The notes below the pieces were generated by a model. It was not told the origin of the DNA. It was given only the letters and a program-made list of their open reading frames with translations, and did no database searches. From Candidatus Sigynarchaeota archaeon (GTDB lineage: Archaea > Asgardarchaeota > Lokiarchaeia > Sigynarchaeales > Sigynarchaeaceae): a stretch of 44,244 nt of DNA. Every line of letters begins with the position of its first letter. Positions within the stretch are counted from its first letter, which is position 1. Location of the stretch: NCBI GenBank assembly GCA_030587525.1, contig JAUQYW010000060.1:1-44244 (forward strand), written 5' to 3'. Positions 32,303 through 41,085 of the stretch are shown here, piece after piece. A program made the translations under genes and the position numbers.

Positions 32303-33742
32303 TTAAGGCTTGCCCGGTAGTACTTTTTCACCTGCCTTTTCTTTTTCTTTCTGCAGCGATAAAATCATCGATTTGAACGCACGTGTCAGGTCGCCGATTT
32401 CGTCGTTCTGCGTTTCAAGCTGCTCGTCGATCTTGAAGTCGTCCGCACGTATGCGTGTCTTCTTGATGTCCATGGTCGCAAGACGGCTGGCAAACCTCAC
32501 GAGCATGTTAATAGGATTCACGAGCTTGATCGCCACTAGCAAGCCGAAAATAATAGCGAGCACCGTCGCAGCGATGATGAGTGTCATGTTCTGCACAGTA
32601 ACCGCCAATGTCGCCGCGTTTATGTCATTCGCGAGTGTATCAACAATGCCGATGACTTCACGCTCGGGTACGACCACCGCGACCGAGTAATTGCTCACTG
32701 ACACGGGAGCATAGGCGATGTAATTGACTTGTCCATCCTTTACGAACGTGTTGAATCCGTCATTCATAGCAACCATGTCATCGATGATGCCGGTAGGAAT
32801 CGATGGTTCAAGACCTGAGATCGTGTCGGTAGGTACCGTGCTGTTCGGATGTGCAACGACTTTTCCTCCGGTAGTGATGAGGAAGGCATAACTTGATGGC
32901 GATATCTGGATATCGAGGATTTGTTGGCGGATGGTCGCGATCGTGAGATCTGCGGACACGACGCCGATGAACGTCCCGTTCGTCATGGTCACTGTGCGAG
33001 CAATCGAGATCATGAGTCCGCCCCCTGACGCGTCGTAATAGGGTGTCGTGTAAATGGGGCTTCCCGGGCTCGCCACTGCCGTCTTATACCAGGTCCGGGC
33101 GGTTGGATCGTAAGTGGGGGTGAGCGCGTGCCACGGATAACTCCTGTGCATGCCTATCTGGAAGCCCATGTAGAGCCAATGAAAGTCCGGATGCGACTCG
33201 AGAATGTTTTGAAACAGATAATCCATGCTTGCCGAAATCCGAATCGTGTTGTTCATTCTGGAGCTCACGCGCGTGTAATCGGTCGTGTAATTTCCTGTCG
33301 TGACGAGGTAACACGACACGTCTTTTGACACGAATTGATGATACTTGTCGTTGTCCATGTACCGGTTAGGTGGCATCGGTGGCGTGGGAATGGCTGACAA
33401 GTCGTGATAATAGGAAGTCCTGAAGCCGTAGAGCGCAGGATAATCAAACAAGCTCTTGGCATGTTCCGCGAGCAATTCGACTTGCGCCGCTGCCGTTTCC
33501 AGTTTGCTCTCGATGATGCCCGCGTTCTCGATCGCCGCTTTCTGCATGTTCCGCTGGATTTGGAGCTGCAAGGCATCCGCGCTCTGCTGCCTGGATGTTG
33601 CTGCCGCAATGTTAAAATATGCAGCCGATAAGAGGCTTATGCTTAGCATCGATACCGAGCACACGATGACGAATACCGCGAGGATTCTTGCCTTTAGGCC
33701 CAACCTCGCAAAGCCTGGTTTATCCTTTCTGGTTTGCATCAT
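32303..33742 (-). CDS. dCache-HAMP membrane receptor without a known output domain
   Basis: A 479-residue membrane protein. The order is a cytoplasmic basic end, helix one (about 18-40), an extracytoplasmic double-Cache domain (about 45-360), helix two (about 386-408), then a HAMP-like region (about 409-460) and a short charged tail. Cache markers are WLYMGFQIGMHRSYP, YDPTARTWYK, PYYDASGGGLMISIARTV and YAFLITTGGKVVAHPN. dCache domains bind small ligands such as amino acids or organic acids. No kinase, cyclase or methyl-accepting domain follows the HAMP, so it must signal through a partner. The start ATG overlaps the stop of the VWA-receptor gene by four bases, and the sensor is clearly a paralogue of that one. 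Translational coupling is likely. Confidence 0.85.
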   Translation of the reverse strand: MMQTRKDKPGFARLGLKARILAVFVIVCSVSMLSISLLSAAYFNIAAATSRQQSADALQLQIQRNMQKAAIENAGIIESKLETAAAQVELLAEHAKSLFDYPALYGFRTSYYHDLSAIPTPPMPPNRYMDNDKYHQFVSKDVSCYLVTTGNYTTDYTRVSSRMNNTIRISASMDYLFQNILESHPDFHWLYMGFQIGMHRSYPWHALTPTYDPTARTWYKTAVASPGSPIYTTPYYDASGGGLMISIARTVTMTNGTFIGVVSADLTIATIRQQILDIQISPSSYAFLITTGGKVVAHPNSTVPTDTISGLEPSIPTGIIDDMVAMNDGFNTFVKDGQVNYIAYAPVSVSNYSVAVVVPEREVIGIVDTLANDINAATLAVTVQNMTLIIAATVLAIIFGLLVAIKLVNPINMLVRFASRLATMDIKKTRIRADDFKIDEQLETQNDEIGDLTRAFKSMILSLQKEKEKAGEKVLPGKP

Positions 33743-36465
33743 ACTTCACCTTTTTGCTCATCAACAAACACATCGAAGTTTTCCACCTCCATTTCCGCGA
33801 GGATCTCGCCGATTTCGTGGAAAGCACTCTTGATCTGCTTGCTTACGTCTCCCGATTCTGGTACGGGTATGTATGTGCCGCGTTTAATGCTTCCGACGAG
33901 CTCGCGCAGGTTTGCCTCGACGAGTCGCAGTTCGTTTCCAATACCGACAATGATCATGTTCAATGCGAGGAGATTATCATTGATAGACGTCCCGAGGGAA
34001 GTCACCTTTTGGAGTTTTTGCTGGAAAGGGGATAAAGGAATCACCGTGAAACGGGTCGACGAGTTATCCTGGCCGTCGGTTAAAGCGATGATCCATTTTT
34101 GCTCGTTCCCGCCGTTCTTGTTCAAGAAATCGATGGCAACGCCGAGGGAATCATAGAATGCCGTCTGATATATGGTGTTAGAAATATCGTCGATGATCTT
34201 CAAGATCTTTGCCTCATTCCCTCCTTTCAAAGTCGGGGGTAACAAGATTTCGTAGATTGAATGAAAGGTGATGATGGCAACCTCGTCTTGCGGGTTGATC
34301 TGGGTTTCGAAGATGAATTTAGCTCCTTCCTTGGCTGCCTTGATGCGGGATTGCATGGACCCAGAGCAATCGATGACGAACACGATGAATTTCTTCGGCT
34401 GGACCTTACGTTTTAACGCCTCGAACTCGGTACGATATTTATGTGCCTTGGCCTTGTTCGCGGCGAACTTGAAGCTGGTTGCCAGTTCTTTCAAGATATT
34501 AAGTCTGAGATACGGGGCCTCCAGGTTATCGGAAGCCTCCAGGGCCTTTTCCATCCCATCAATCCCATCTTCCGCGTTCCCACTTTGTATTGCGAGAAGG
34601 CCGGCATAAAACAGGTCATAGCACAAACCAGAGTTGAACGCGTTCTGCTCGTCGATGACTCTTGCCTCGTCCAGGTTTTTCTTGGCCGAATCGAAATGCT
34701 TGGCACCTATATGCATAAGCGCCATGTTCCGGAGTCGTTGTGCCTTGCCCTTCAAATCGCCCGTCTGGTTATCGATGGCCAAAGCTTCGGCATACAATGC
34801 TGCTGCTATGTCGTTGTGACCGGTCTCTGATAGTAGCGCAGCGAGATTATTCAAGCGGTTCGCCAAAGCCGGATTATCCCCAAGTTCCCGTGCGATCTTG
34901 ATGGCTTTCTCGTAGCAATCCTTTGCATTTGAAAAATCCTTCCATAAGTGGTACACGTTAGCCATATTGCTAAGAGCAATGCCTTCGCCTTTTTTATTAT
35001 CGGTAGTCTGGAAAAACTCGAGTGCATTCAAGTAATTGGAAAAGGCCCGGTCGAGGTCTCCCTGGTAATAATCCCGGTTGCCGAAACGCAATATGGTCGT
35101 GAGATTGGAAAATGCTTTCACAAGCATGCCGATCTCATTCTTTTTATTTTTACCCACGCCAACTTCCCTGGACAAGTCACCTTTCTGGATATATCCCACC
35201 AGGGTGGTCAAATCCTTGACCGGCTTCACGATCCCCTTGGCGACGAAGTTCACGATTGCTATGATGCACGCGATCGCCGCGATGAGAACACCCACGAAAA
35301 TTCCGAACTGCTGGCCGGTTAACAAGAGCGTTTGATTGAAGATGCTCGTGGCTGGTTCAAGCACGTCGGACATTGGGCACACGATCGCCATGCTATAATT
35401 CGTGACCGCAACTGGATAATAAGCAATCACCCAGAGATTACCAGCTTTCGTGTAATTCGCGAAACCCTCGCTGCCGGAGTTTATGCCTTCAAGAACCTCG
35501 AGAAAACTTGGATCGGCAGTTTCTAGGGTCGTGATGTTCTTGTTGATGCCCGTCGTCATGTTCGGATGCACTATCGTGTTTCCTTGCCTGTCGATGAGGA
35601 ATCCGTAACCGTGGTTCAAGTATTGGGCCTGGAGGATGTTTTGCCTAAGCGTCGTTATGCGTAGATCGACCGCAACGATGCCTATCAAAGCATTTCCGCT
35701 AGATTCATTGGTCACTGTCTTGGCCGCGGTGACCATCAAACCGGTACCGCTAGCGTCCACGTACGGCGACGTGAAGACGATATGACCCGTGTTATTTTTA
35801 GCGAGTTGATACCAAGGCCGGGCTCTCGGATCGTAAGGGTTCGGGTACAAGTGGAAGGGATACGATCTATGAAACCCGATCTGGAAGCCCATATATAGCC
35901 ATGTATAATCGGGTGTCGTGGCCTTCATTTGCCTGAAAAGCACGTCAAGATTTGACGATCGGTTTATCAGGCTATTGATCGTCACGTTTCTTTCTGCGCT
36001 CAACCATGGATGCGAGATGCCATCCATCGCGCTAGGCGCGATGACATAACCCGAGTAGTTCCACGAGATCCATCTCTGATACTCGTTGTAGTCATATACA
36101 TAATCAGGTGGTTGAACCCCTGACGCCGCAATGTCATGATAAAAGCTCGGTCGCACAGTCGCGTTGATCCGGTTGTTGAACAAGTCTTGCGCGTAATTGG
36201 TTAGGATTTCCACTTCCTGGTACACCTTCGAGAAGGATTCATTGATATACACTGCCTTATCAAATGATAAGCTTTGCATGGCACGTGTCTCCTCTTCGTC
36301 CAGAGCGGTTCCACTCCTCCCGGCGATGGAATTACCCAAACTCAAGAAATTACCAAGGCTGACCACCGATAAAACGCCGAGGGGCACGATCACGGCAACT
36401 ACGAAGGCGAGGATGATCTTGTCCTTAATGCGCCGGTATTTCGCCGGCTTCTGCGATTGGTTCAT
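33739..36465 (-). CDS. dCache-HAMP-TPR-VWA receptor
   Basis: A 908-residue protein. Helix one (about 15-38) and helix two (about 374-398) flank an outer double-Cache sensor with WLYMGFQIGFHRSYP, YDPRARPWYQ and PYVDASGTGLMVTAA. A HAMP-like linker (about 398-450, with KPVKDLTTLVGYIQKGDLSREV) leads to about six TPR units (455-680) and then a von Willebrand factor A domain (about 690-885). The metal-ion-dependent adhesion site is intact: DCSGS from Asp699, a threonine in YQTAFYDS, and TDGQD. A VWA domain inside the cell on a Cache receptor is an unusual output: it would bind a protein partner in a metal-dependent way. ATG 36465 has a GAGGAAG Shine-Dalgarno element about eight bases upstream. It is the first gene of a three-gene unit. 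Confidence 0.85.
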   Translation of the reverse strand: MNQSQKPAKYRRIKDKIILAFVVAVIVPLGVLSVVSLGNFLSLGNSIAGRSGTALDEEETRAMQSLSFDKAVYINESFSKVYQEVEILTNYAQDLFNNRINATVRPSFYHDIAASGVQPPDYVYDYNEYQRWISWNYSGYVIAPSAMDGISHPWLSAERNVTINSLINRSSNLDVLFRQMKATTPDYTWLYMGFQIGFHRSYPFHLYPNPYDPRARPWYQLAKNNTGHIVFTSPYVDASGTGLMVTAAKTVTNESSGNALIGIVAVDLRITTLRQNILQAQYLNHGYGFLIDRQGNTIVHPNMTTGINKNITTLETADPSFLEVLEGINSGSEGFANYTKAGNLWVIAYYPVAVTNYSMAIVCPMSDVLEPATSIFNQTLLLTGQQFGIFVGVLIAAIACIIAIVNFVAKGIVKPVKDLTTLVGYIQKGDLSREVGVGKNKKNEIGMLVKAFSNLTTILRFGNRDYYQGDLDRAFSNYLNALEFFQTTDNKKGEGIALSNMANVYHLWKDFSNAKDCYEKAIKIARELGDNPALANRLNNLAALLSETGHNDIAAALYAEALAIDNQTGDLKGKAQRLRNMALMHIGAKHFDSAKKNLDEARVIDEQNAFNSGLCYDLFYAGLLAIQSGNAEDGIDGMEKALEASDNLEAPYLRLNILKELATSFKFAANKAKAHKYRTEFEALKRKVQPKKFIVFVIDCSGSMQSRIKAAKEGAKFIFETQINPQDEVAIITFHSIYEILLPPTLKGGNEAKILKIIDDISNTIYQTAFYDSLGVAIDFLNKNGGNEQKWIIALTDGQDNSSTRFTVIPLSPFQQKLQKVTSLGTSINDNLLALNMIIVGIGNELRLVEANLRELVGSIKRGTYIPVPESGDVSKQIKSAFHEIGEILAEMEVENFDVFVDEQKGEV

Positions 36466-36580
36466 TTTTCACATCTTCCTCTTTCTGTCTGTATCCTATT
36501 GTCTGTTCATCATCTTGTGTTACTATAAATTATCAATTGATATAATATAGATATCCGGTTAAGGATTTATATTCACCACC

Positions 36581-36606
36581 AAAAAAACATAGAGACTGTA
36601 TAGTCT
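36581..36606 (-). terminator. Hairpin plus T7 after the radical SAM gene
   Basis: On the minus strand AGACT-ATAC-AGTCT (36593-36606) overlaps the stop codon region of the radical SAM gene (ends 36605) and is followed within five bases by seven T residues (36581-36587). It marks the likely end of the long ABC transporter transcript. The remaining AT-rich bases, 36466-36580, hold TATA-like elements (for example TATATTATAT and TTTATAG on the minus strand) for the VWA-receptor gene. Confidence 0.55.
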
Positions 36607-37984
36607 ATATAGATAACGCGCGCTCTCTACCCGCATTAAAATCACGTTCGATACGTTTCGCTTCTTGCCATACATCTTGTAGATCCGCAATGGAGATGGT
36701 TGGTAGCTTGCATATCACGTGTTGGCAATCGAAATGGTCAAAATCGAAATCAACGATTTCGATGCCAAGCTCGACACGTCGATCGTAGAGCGCTGAGCCC
36801 GGATATGGCGTTGCCGCAAAAAAATCGATCTTATCCTTTCCGGGCTCGAGTGGTCCGTTCTTGATGAATACTCTCGTTTCCTCGAAGGTGGCTCTGGTTT
36901 CCCCTGGCAATCCGATGACGAAATATGCTTGAACCATGATCCCGTGAGCTTTTAATTGTTCTAAGCCCTTCTTGACTTTGGTGATATCCTGGAATTTTCC
37001 GGCGCCCTTCAAGATCCCTTCATTAGCCGATTCAATACCCGTGGCGATGCATTTGCAGTTGGCCTTCTCGAGTAAATTGGCAAGGCTCTCGTCGATCATA
37101 TCCGCACGCAACTCAGCACCCCACGGCAATGTCATCCCACCATCCTCGATGATTGATTGCAATAGATCCTTCATAAACTCGCGGGAAACCGTCAAGTTAT
37201 CGTAAAGATTATAATATTCGTACGTGCCGGCATCGTGGATGGCCTTTATCTCCGCCAGCACGTTTTCCGGCGATCGCCAGCGACATTTTCGGAACAAGGC
37301 CTGCCGGCTACAAAAAATGCACTGGTTCGGGCAGCCACGGTTCACGATGACCGTGGCCGTGTTGTAAATGTGGTTCGGCGCGTTGATCGGGTATAGATGC
37401 CGCGCGGGGAAGGGAATGGCGTCGAGATTTTTCTCGAACAAGGCGTCGCTGTTGAACACGACGAGCGTTCCATTTGCATCGAGGAAAGCAATGTTGAACT
37501 TGCTTTTTCCTGACGCTAGGAGGCGTTTTTTCAATCCCGCGACATCGGGCGATTCCTCGCATGCTTCGACAAAAGCAGAAATGAATCCTTCCGTTTCTCC
37601 GATGAAGCAAAAATCGACCATATTTGCCACGAGGATTTCCTTGAACGAGAATGTGACGTGCGGGCCCCCCATCACGAGCACGGGCTTCCCGCCAGCATTG
37701 GCAGCGTACCAGAGCCTGGCGCGACCGGCAAGGACAAGGGTTTTTTTCACCGTGTTGGTCAAGCACGTGAAGCCGATGATTCTCGGGATAGGGATCTCGG
37801 CCAGGATCTCCTCGAATGGCCGTTCATCGGCCGATAATTCGAGGATCTGGCAGGAATAACCGTCCCGCTCCAGCACCGCCGCGATGTAGAGCAAACCCAA
37901 GGGTGGTTCCCTGTTCCACGTGCCTCGTTCTGCCAGCTCCGTGCCAGGATTCACGAGCAACATGTCGAGGCTTGATGTCGTCAT
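36605..37984 (-). CDS. B12-binding-domain radical SAM protein
   Basis: A 459-residue enzyme starting at ATG 37984 (a TTG at 38002 is possible). The N-terminal domain (about 5-150) resembles cobalamin-binding folds of class B radical SAM enzymes, with MLLVNPGTE, PPLGLLYIAAVLERDGY and VLVMGGPHVT. The central barrel has the cluster motif NRGCPNQCIFCS (three cysteines of CxxxCxxC), followed by a YNLYDNLTV strand, GAELRADMID, GIESANEGILKGAG and YFVIGLPGET. Members carry out C-methylation, methylthiolation or ring modification. The DxHxGxxP-type B12 signature is not obvious, so cobalamin binding is uncertain. It follows the PhoU-like gene by 46 bases, at the end of the ABC transporter group, and ends in a terminator hairpin. 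No link to the transporter's substrate can be shown. Confidence 0.85.
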   Translation of the reverse strand: MTTSSLDMLLVNPGTELAERGTWNREPPLGLLYIAAVLERDGYSCQILELSADERPFEEILAEIPIPRIIGFTCLTNTVKKTLVLAGRARLWYAANAGGKPVLVMGGPHVTFSFKEILVANMVDFCFIGETEGFISAFVEACEESPDVAGLKKRLLASGKSKFNIAFLDANGTLVVFNSDALFEKNLDAIPFPARHLYPINAPNHIYNTATVIVNRGCPNQCIFCSRQALFRKCRWRSPENVLAEIKAIHDAGTYEYYNLYDNLTVSREFMKDLLQSIIEDGGMTLPWGAELRADMIDESLANLLEKANCKCIATGIESANEGILKGAGKFQDITKVKKGLEQLKAHGIMVQAYFVIGLPGETRATFEETRVFIKNGPLEPGKDKIDFFAATPYPGSALYDRRVELGIEIVDFDFDHFDCQHVICKLPTISIADLQDVWQEAKRIERDFNAGRERALSI

Positions 37985-38030
37985 GATCGGGATAACCAGC
38001 AAAAAGAAAGTAGGATCGTAAAAAAATGTT

Positions 38031-38714
38031 TCAATCTTTCTTGATCGTGGCGATTTCTTTAATGTAATCCGCGGTGTCTTCGACGGAATCCGAGATGGCC
38101 TCGATGAAATTCAAGCCTGCCGAGATCTGGATCGCCACGAACGCGGGCACTTGCGGGTTTTCCAGGTTGATCAAGCGTTTGTACACGTTCGAGATGAAGA
38201 TGTCCACCTCGTGTTCCATGGTCTGGATGTTCTGGTTGCACTCGTCGATCTTCTTCCCGCCACTGAGAAGTTCATCCACCATCTTGATGAGTATTTTCGT
38301 TGTTTCCACGGTCTTTTCGAGCATCTTCATAATGGAGTCCGAATCATCTTTTTTCACGAGTATGTCGAAATATTTCTGCGGGACTTGGGCGAATATCCTG
38401 CCTGCCGCGTTGGCCGTGTTGGCGATGTTGTCAACGTTCTTGATGAGGTGGATGAGCGTTTCCTTCGTGTTTTCTTCGATCTCGCTCGTGGCAATATCGA
38501 GGATGATCGATCGCCGGATTTGATCCGCCTGGTGTTCGAGTTCGCTCACGATGTTTAATTTTTTCATGCCCTCCTCGAATGGCCCATCCTTGATCTTCTC
38601 AAACGCCGAGCGCAGCGTCATCACGCATTCGCTGGCTTTCAACACGTGCTCCTTTGCTGCCTTTATCGTCTTGCTCGTGGCATTTTTTCGTAGCGATGAT
38701 AGCAATTTACTCAT
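38031..38714 (-). CDS. PhoU-like protein of the DUF47 family
   Basis: A 227-residue all-helical protein. The DUF47/PhoU pattern shows two similar halves, each with an ExxxD metal motif: SELEHQADQIRRSI near residue 60 and TMEHEVDIFISNVYKRL near 165, and the end has DSVEDTADYIKEI. Proteins of this family bind metal clusters and often accompany Pit-type phosphate transporters. Here no Pit gene is next to it; the gene follows an ABC importer, 47 bases after the second ATPase. This hints that the importer handles phosphate or another oxyanion and that this protein regulates it, which is a contextual guess. No membrane segment or signal is present. Confidence 0.85.
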   Translation of the reverse strand: MSKLLSSLRKNATSKTIKAAKEHVLKASECVMTLRSAFEKIKDGPFEEGMKKLNIVSELEHQADQIRRSIILDIATSEIEENTKETLIHLIKNVDNIANTANAAGRIFAQVPQKYFDILVKKDDSDSIMKMLEKTVETTKILIKMVDELLSGGKKIDECNQNIQTMEHEVDIFISNVYKRLINLENPQVPAFVAIQISAGLNFIEAISDSVEDTADYIKEIATIKKD

Positions 38715-38761
38715 TTCTTGGCGTCAACTCTATCGTTATTATCTCAATCGTTATACTGTTT

Positions 38762-39907
38762 TTAAATATTTTGTTCGAGTCTTTCCATTTCTTTATCGCC
38801 GGGGTAATTGAAAAGCAAGGCCAATTTATGATGGAACCCGAGTGTTACCGTTTCTCCTTTTTGGAATTGCAAATGGTACGTCTTTTCATTCACGAAGCGC
38901 TTGGCAACGTATCGCTTTCCAAACTCGTCCTTCACTTCAAATCGCAAGATGTGGCCTAAAAAGCTGATCTCGTCGATGGTACCGTAAATCCGGTTCGGCT
39001 TTTTCCGAAAACCCTTGTTGATATAGCAATGTTCCGCGCGGACGCAGAGCAAAGCATCGTCTCCCACCTTGAATTCCGGGATGCCATCCTTGATCGCGAT
39101 GCCAAATTCCTTCCGTTCTTGCTCGCCCCGTTCATGGATGCCGAAATAATAGCCGCGAGTCACGTCGATCTGCGTGATCTTGATCTTGAACACGTTGACC
39201 GCGCCAAAAAACGATGCGACGTAAATGCTCTTGGGCCTGAAGTAAATCTCGTCGGGCGTTCCAAGTTGCTCTATGTATCCATCCTTGATTATCGCGAGGC
39301 GGTTTGCAACCATCATGGCCTCCTCGACGTCGTTCGTGCAATGCACCACGGTCGTGCCGAGATCCCTGGCGAGATTCTTCAGCTCGATGCGGAGCGACAT
39401 GCGTAGCCCCGCATCCAATGCGGAGAACGGGTCGTCGAACAACAGGATTCCTGAATCCGTCATGAGAGCCCGGGCAAGCGCAACGCGCTGCTGCATCCCG
39501 CCCGACAACTCCTTTGGCAAGGCATCATCCCGGTTCGGTATGAGAACGAGGGAAAGCACTTCCCGCGCGGCCTTTTTCGTTTCCTCGACGTTCCGGTCCC
39601 GGACCCGGTGGCTGTAAGCCACGTTCTTGTACACGGTATAATGCGGGAAGAGGGCGTAGTTCTCGAACACCATGCCCACGTCGCGTCGCTCGGCCGCGAC
39701 GTGCGTGACGTCCACGTCGTCGATCAAGACCCGGCCCTTTTCAGGCACGATCAAGCCAGAGATCACGTTCAAGATCGTCGTTTTTCCTGCCCCGGTTTCG
39801 CCCACGAGCGCGAAATATTCACCATTCTTGATGTCAAGATTGAAATGCTCCAGGATCTTTCGTTTCCCCCTAGTGACGGTGATATCTTCGAGCTTGATGC
39901 TTGGCAT
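38762..39907 (-). CDS. ABC importer ATPase 2 with degenerate Walker B and switch residues
   Basis: A 381-residue ATPase with a C-terminal TOBE-like domain (about 240-380). Start ATG 39907; a GTG at 39916 that overlaps the ATPase 1 stop by four bases is also possible. Walker A is GETGAGKTT (36-44) and the signature is LSGGM from Leu134, both normal. The catalytic glutamate after Walker B is Asp159 (LLFDDPFSALD), and the switch histidine is Asn192 (CTNDVEEAM where THDQEEAM is usual). Both losses affect the ATP site that uses this subunit's Walker motifs. The protein belongs to the PotA/CysA-like importer group. With ATPase 1 it should form a heterodimer whose two sites are unequal. Residues after 230 probably bind a regulator or ligand. 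Confidence 0.85.
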   Translation of the reverse strand: MPSIKLEDITVTRGKRKILEHFNLDIKNGEYFALVGETGAGKTTILNVISGLIVPEKGRVLIDDVDVTHVAAERRDVGMVFENYALFPHYTVYKNVAYSHRVRDRNVEETKKAAREVLSLVLIPNRDDALPKELSGGMQQRVALARALMTDSGILLFDDPFSALDAGLRMSLRIELKNLARDLGTTVVHCTNDVEEAMMVANRLAIIKDGYIEQLGTPDEIYFRPKSIYVASFFGAVNVFKIKITQIDVTRGYYFGIHERGEQERKEFGIAIKDGIPEFKVGDDALLCVRAEHCYINKGFRKKPNRIYGTIDEISFLGHILRFEVKDEFGKRYVAKRFVNEKTYHLQFQKGETVTLGFHHKLALLFNYPGDKEMERLEQNI

Positions 39908-39912
39908 AGCGT

Positions 39913-41070
39913 TCACGCTTTGGATAATTCTTTCCGCAAGTCGTCCGGGTATTCGAAGACCATGGGATGCTCGTGGAAGCCGACGAGGATGTCCTCGCCT
40001 TTCTGGATGTCGAGCAAGAATTTGCTCGAATGCTTGGCCTGGATCACGTCGCCGTTTTCCAGTTTCACGATGAAGCGCTTCGACGGGCCGATAAAAATGG
40101 CATCGGTGACGGAAGCCTTGATCGTGTTCATTTTTGGCTTGTCTTCGAGGTCAAGCTCTTGGCTCTCGGCTTGCATCGATTCATGCAGCTCGATGAGTTC
40201 GATGTCCTCGACCCGGTAGCCGATCATGACTTGGGCTCCATTTTTAAACGCATGACCTGGTGCGAGCTTTACCTCGAATTTCGGACCACCGAGGTGGAGG
40301 TGGAACGTGCACGAGTCCTTGGTCACGTTGGACACGAAACCTTCGAGGAAATTGGTCTCGCCGAAAAAATTGGCCACGAAGATGGAATTCGGGCGATAAT
40401 ACAAGTCTTCTGGCGACCCGTATTGCAAGATCTTGCCCGCGCGCATGACGATGATTTTATCCGCAATAGCCATGGCTTCTTCCTGGTCATGGGTGACTTG
40501 TATCGCCGTGAGCCCGAGCGTCTTGATGAGGCGGCGAAGCTCGTGCCGGAACGGCCTGCGGATCTTCGGGTCGAGTTTCCCGAGCGGCTCGTCGAGGAAC
40601 AAGGTCCTGCTCCGGGTCGCGATGGCCCTCGCAAGCCCGACCTTCTGGAGCTCCGGCGTGCTCAGTTCCTTGGGGTATGCCAAGACCCGGTGATCGAGTT
40701 TCACGAGTTTCAATGCTTCGATGGCGATCCTCTCGATCGATGCATCGTCATAACCCCGCACGGTCATGCCGTACGCAACGTTCTCGAATACGGTCATGGA
40801 TGGAAAGATCTGGAAATGCTGGAAGACAAAGCCGATGTTGCGGTCTTCCGGGTTGACCATGCCGAGATCCTTGCCATCAACGAGGATCTTGCCGCTGGAG
40901 GGGTCTTCCAAGCCGGCGATAAGCTTCAAGAGCGTCGTTTTACCGCAACCGCTCGGGCCTAGTAAGAACACGAAATCGCCATCTGAAATCGTAAGCGTAA
41001 TGTTGTCCGACGCGAGCACTTTACCTTCAGAGAAGGTCTTCGTGACATCCATCAGCTCGATTTTCGGCAT
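39913..41070 (-). CDS. ABC importer ATPase 1 with degenerate signature motif
   Basis: A 385-residue ATPase. The start ATG 41070 is preceded by an AAGGTGG Shine-Dalgarno sequence about eight bases away, which decides against GTG 41082. Walker A is GPSGCGKTT (38-46), Walker B ends LFLDEP with Glu161, and the switch histidine is His194 (VTHDQEEAM), all normal. The ABC signature, which should read LSGGQ, is LSTPE from Leu136. The TOBE-like tail runs from about 240. It is related to PotA/CysA-like importer ATPases and pairs with the next gene, whose defects are the opposite kind. The canonical ATP site would then consist of this subunit's Walker motifs and the partner's LSGGM. It follows the permease gene by 15 bases. 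Confidence 0.85.
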   Translation of the reverse strand: MPKIELMDVTKTFSEGKVLASDNITLTISDGDFVFLLGPSGCGKTTLLKLIAGLEDPSSGKILVDGKDLGMVNPEDRNIGFVFQHFQIFPSMTVFENVAYGMTVRGYDDASIERIAIEALKLVKLDHRVLAYPKELSTPELQKVGLARAIATRSRTLFLDEPLGKLDPKIRRPFRHELRRLIKTLGLTAIQVTHDQEEAMAIADKIIVMRAGKILQYGSPEDLYYRPNSIFVANFFGETNFLEGFVSNVTKDSCTFHLHLGGPKFEVKLAPGHAFKNGAQVMIGYRVEDIELIELHESMQAESQELDLEDKPKMNTIKASVTDAIFIGPSKRFIVKLENGDVIQAKHSSKFLLDIQKGEDILVGFHEHPMVFEYPDDLRKELSKA

Positions 41071-41085
41071 TTTATGGCCCACCTT

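Noticed and set aside
33739..36465. Homology of the VWA-Cache receptor to the calcium-channel alpha2-delta subunit
   Set aside because: Both contain VWA and Cache domains, but here the VWA is C-terminal and predicted inside the cell, after HAMP and TPR; the order and side of the membrane differ.
36605..37984. Radical SAM protein as a component of the ABC uptake system
   Set aside because: Same strand and same probable transcript, but no motif ties it to transport; left as an independent enzyme.
39967..40962. 331-codon plus-strand ORF opposite ABC ATPase 1
   Set aside because: Fully antisense to a gene with Walker and switch motifs; its composition follows from the codon bias of the real gene.
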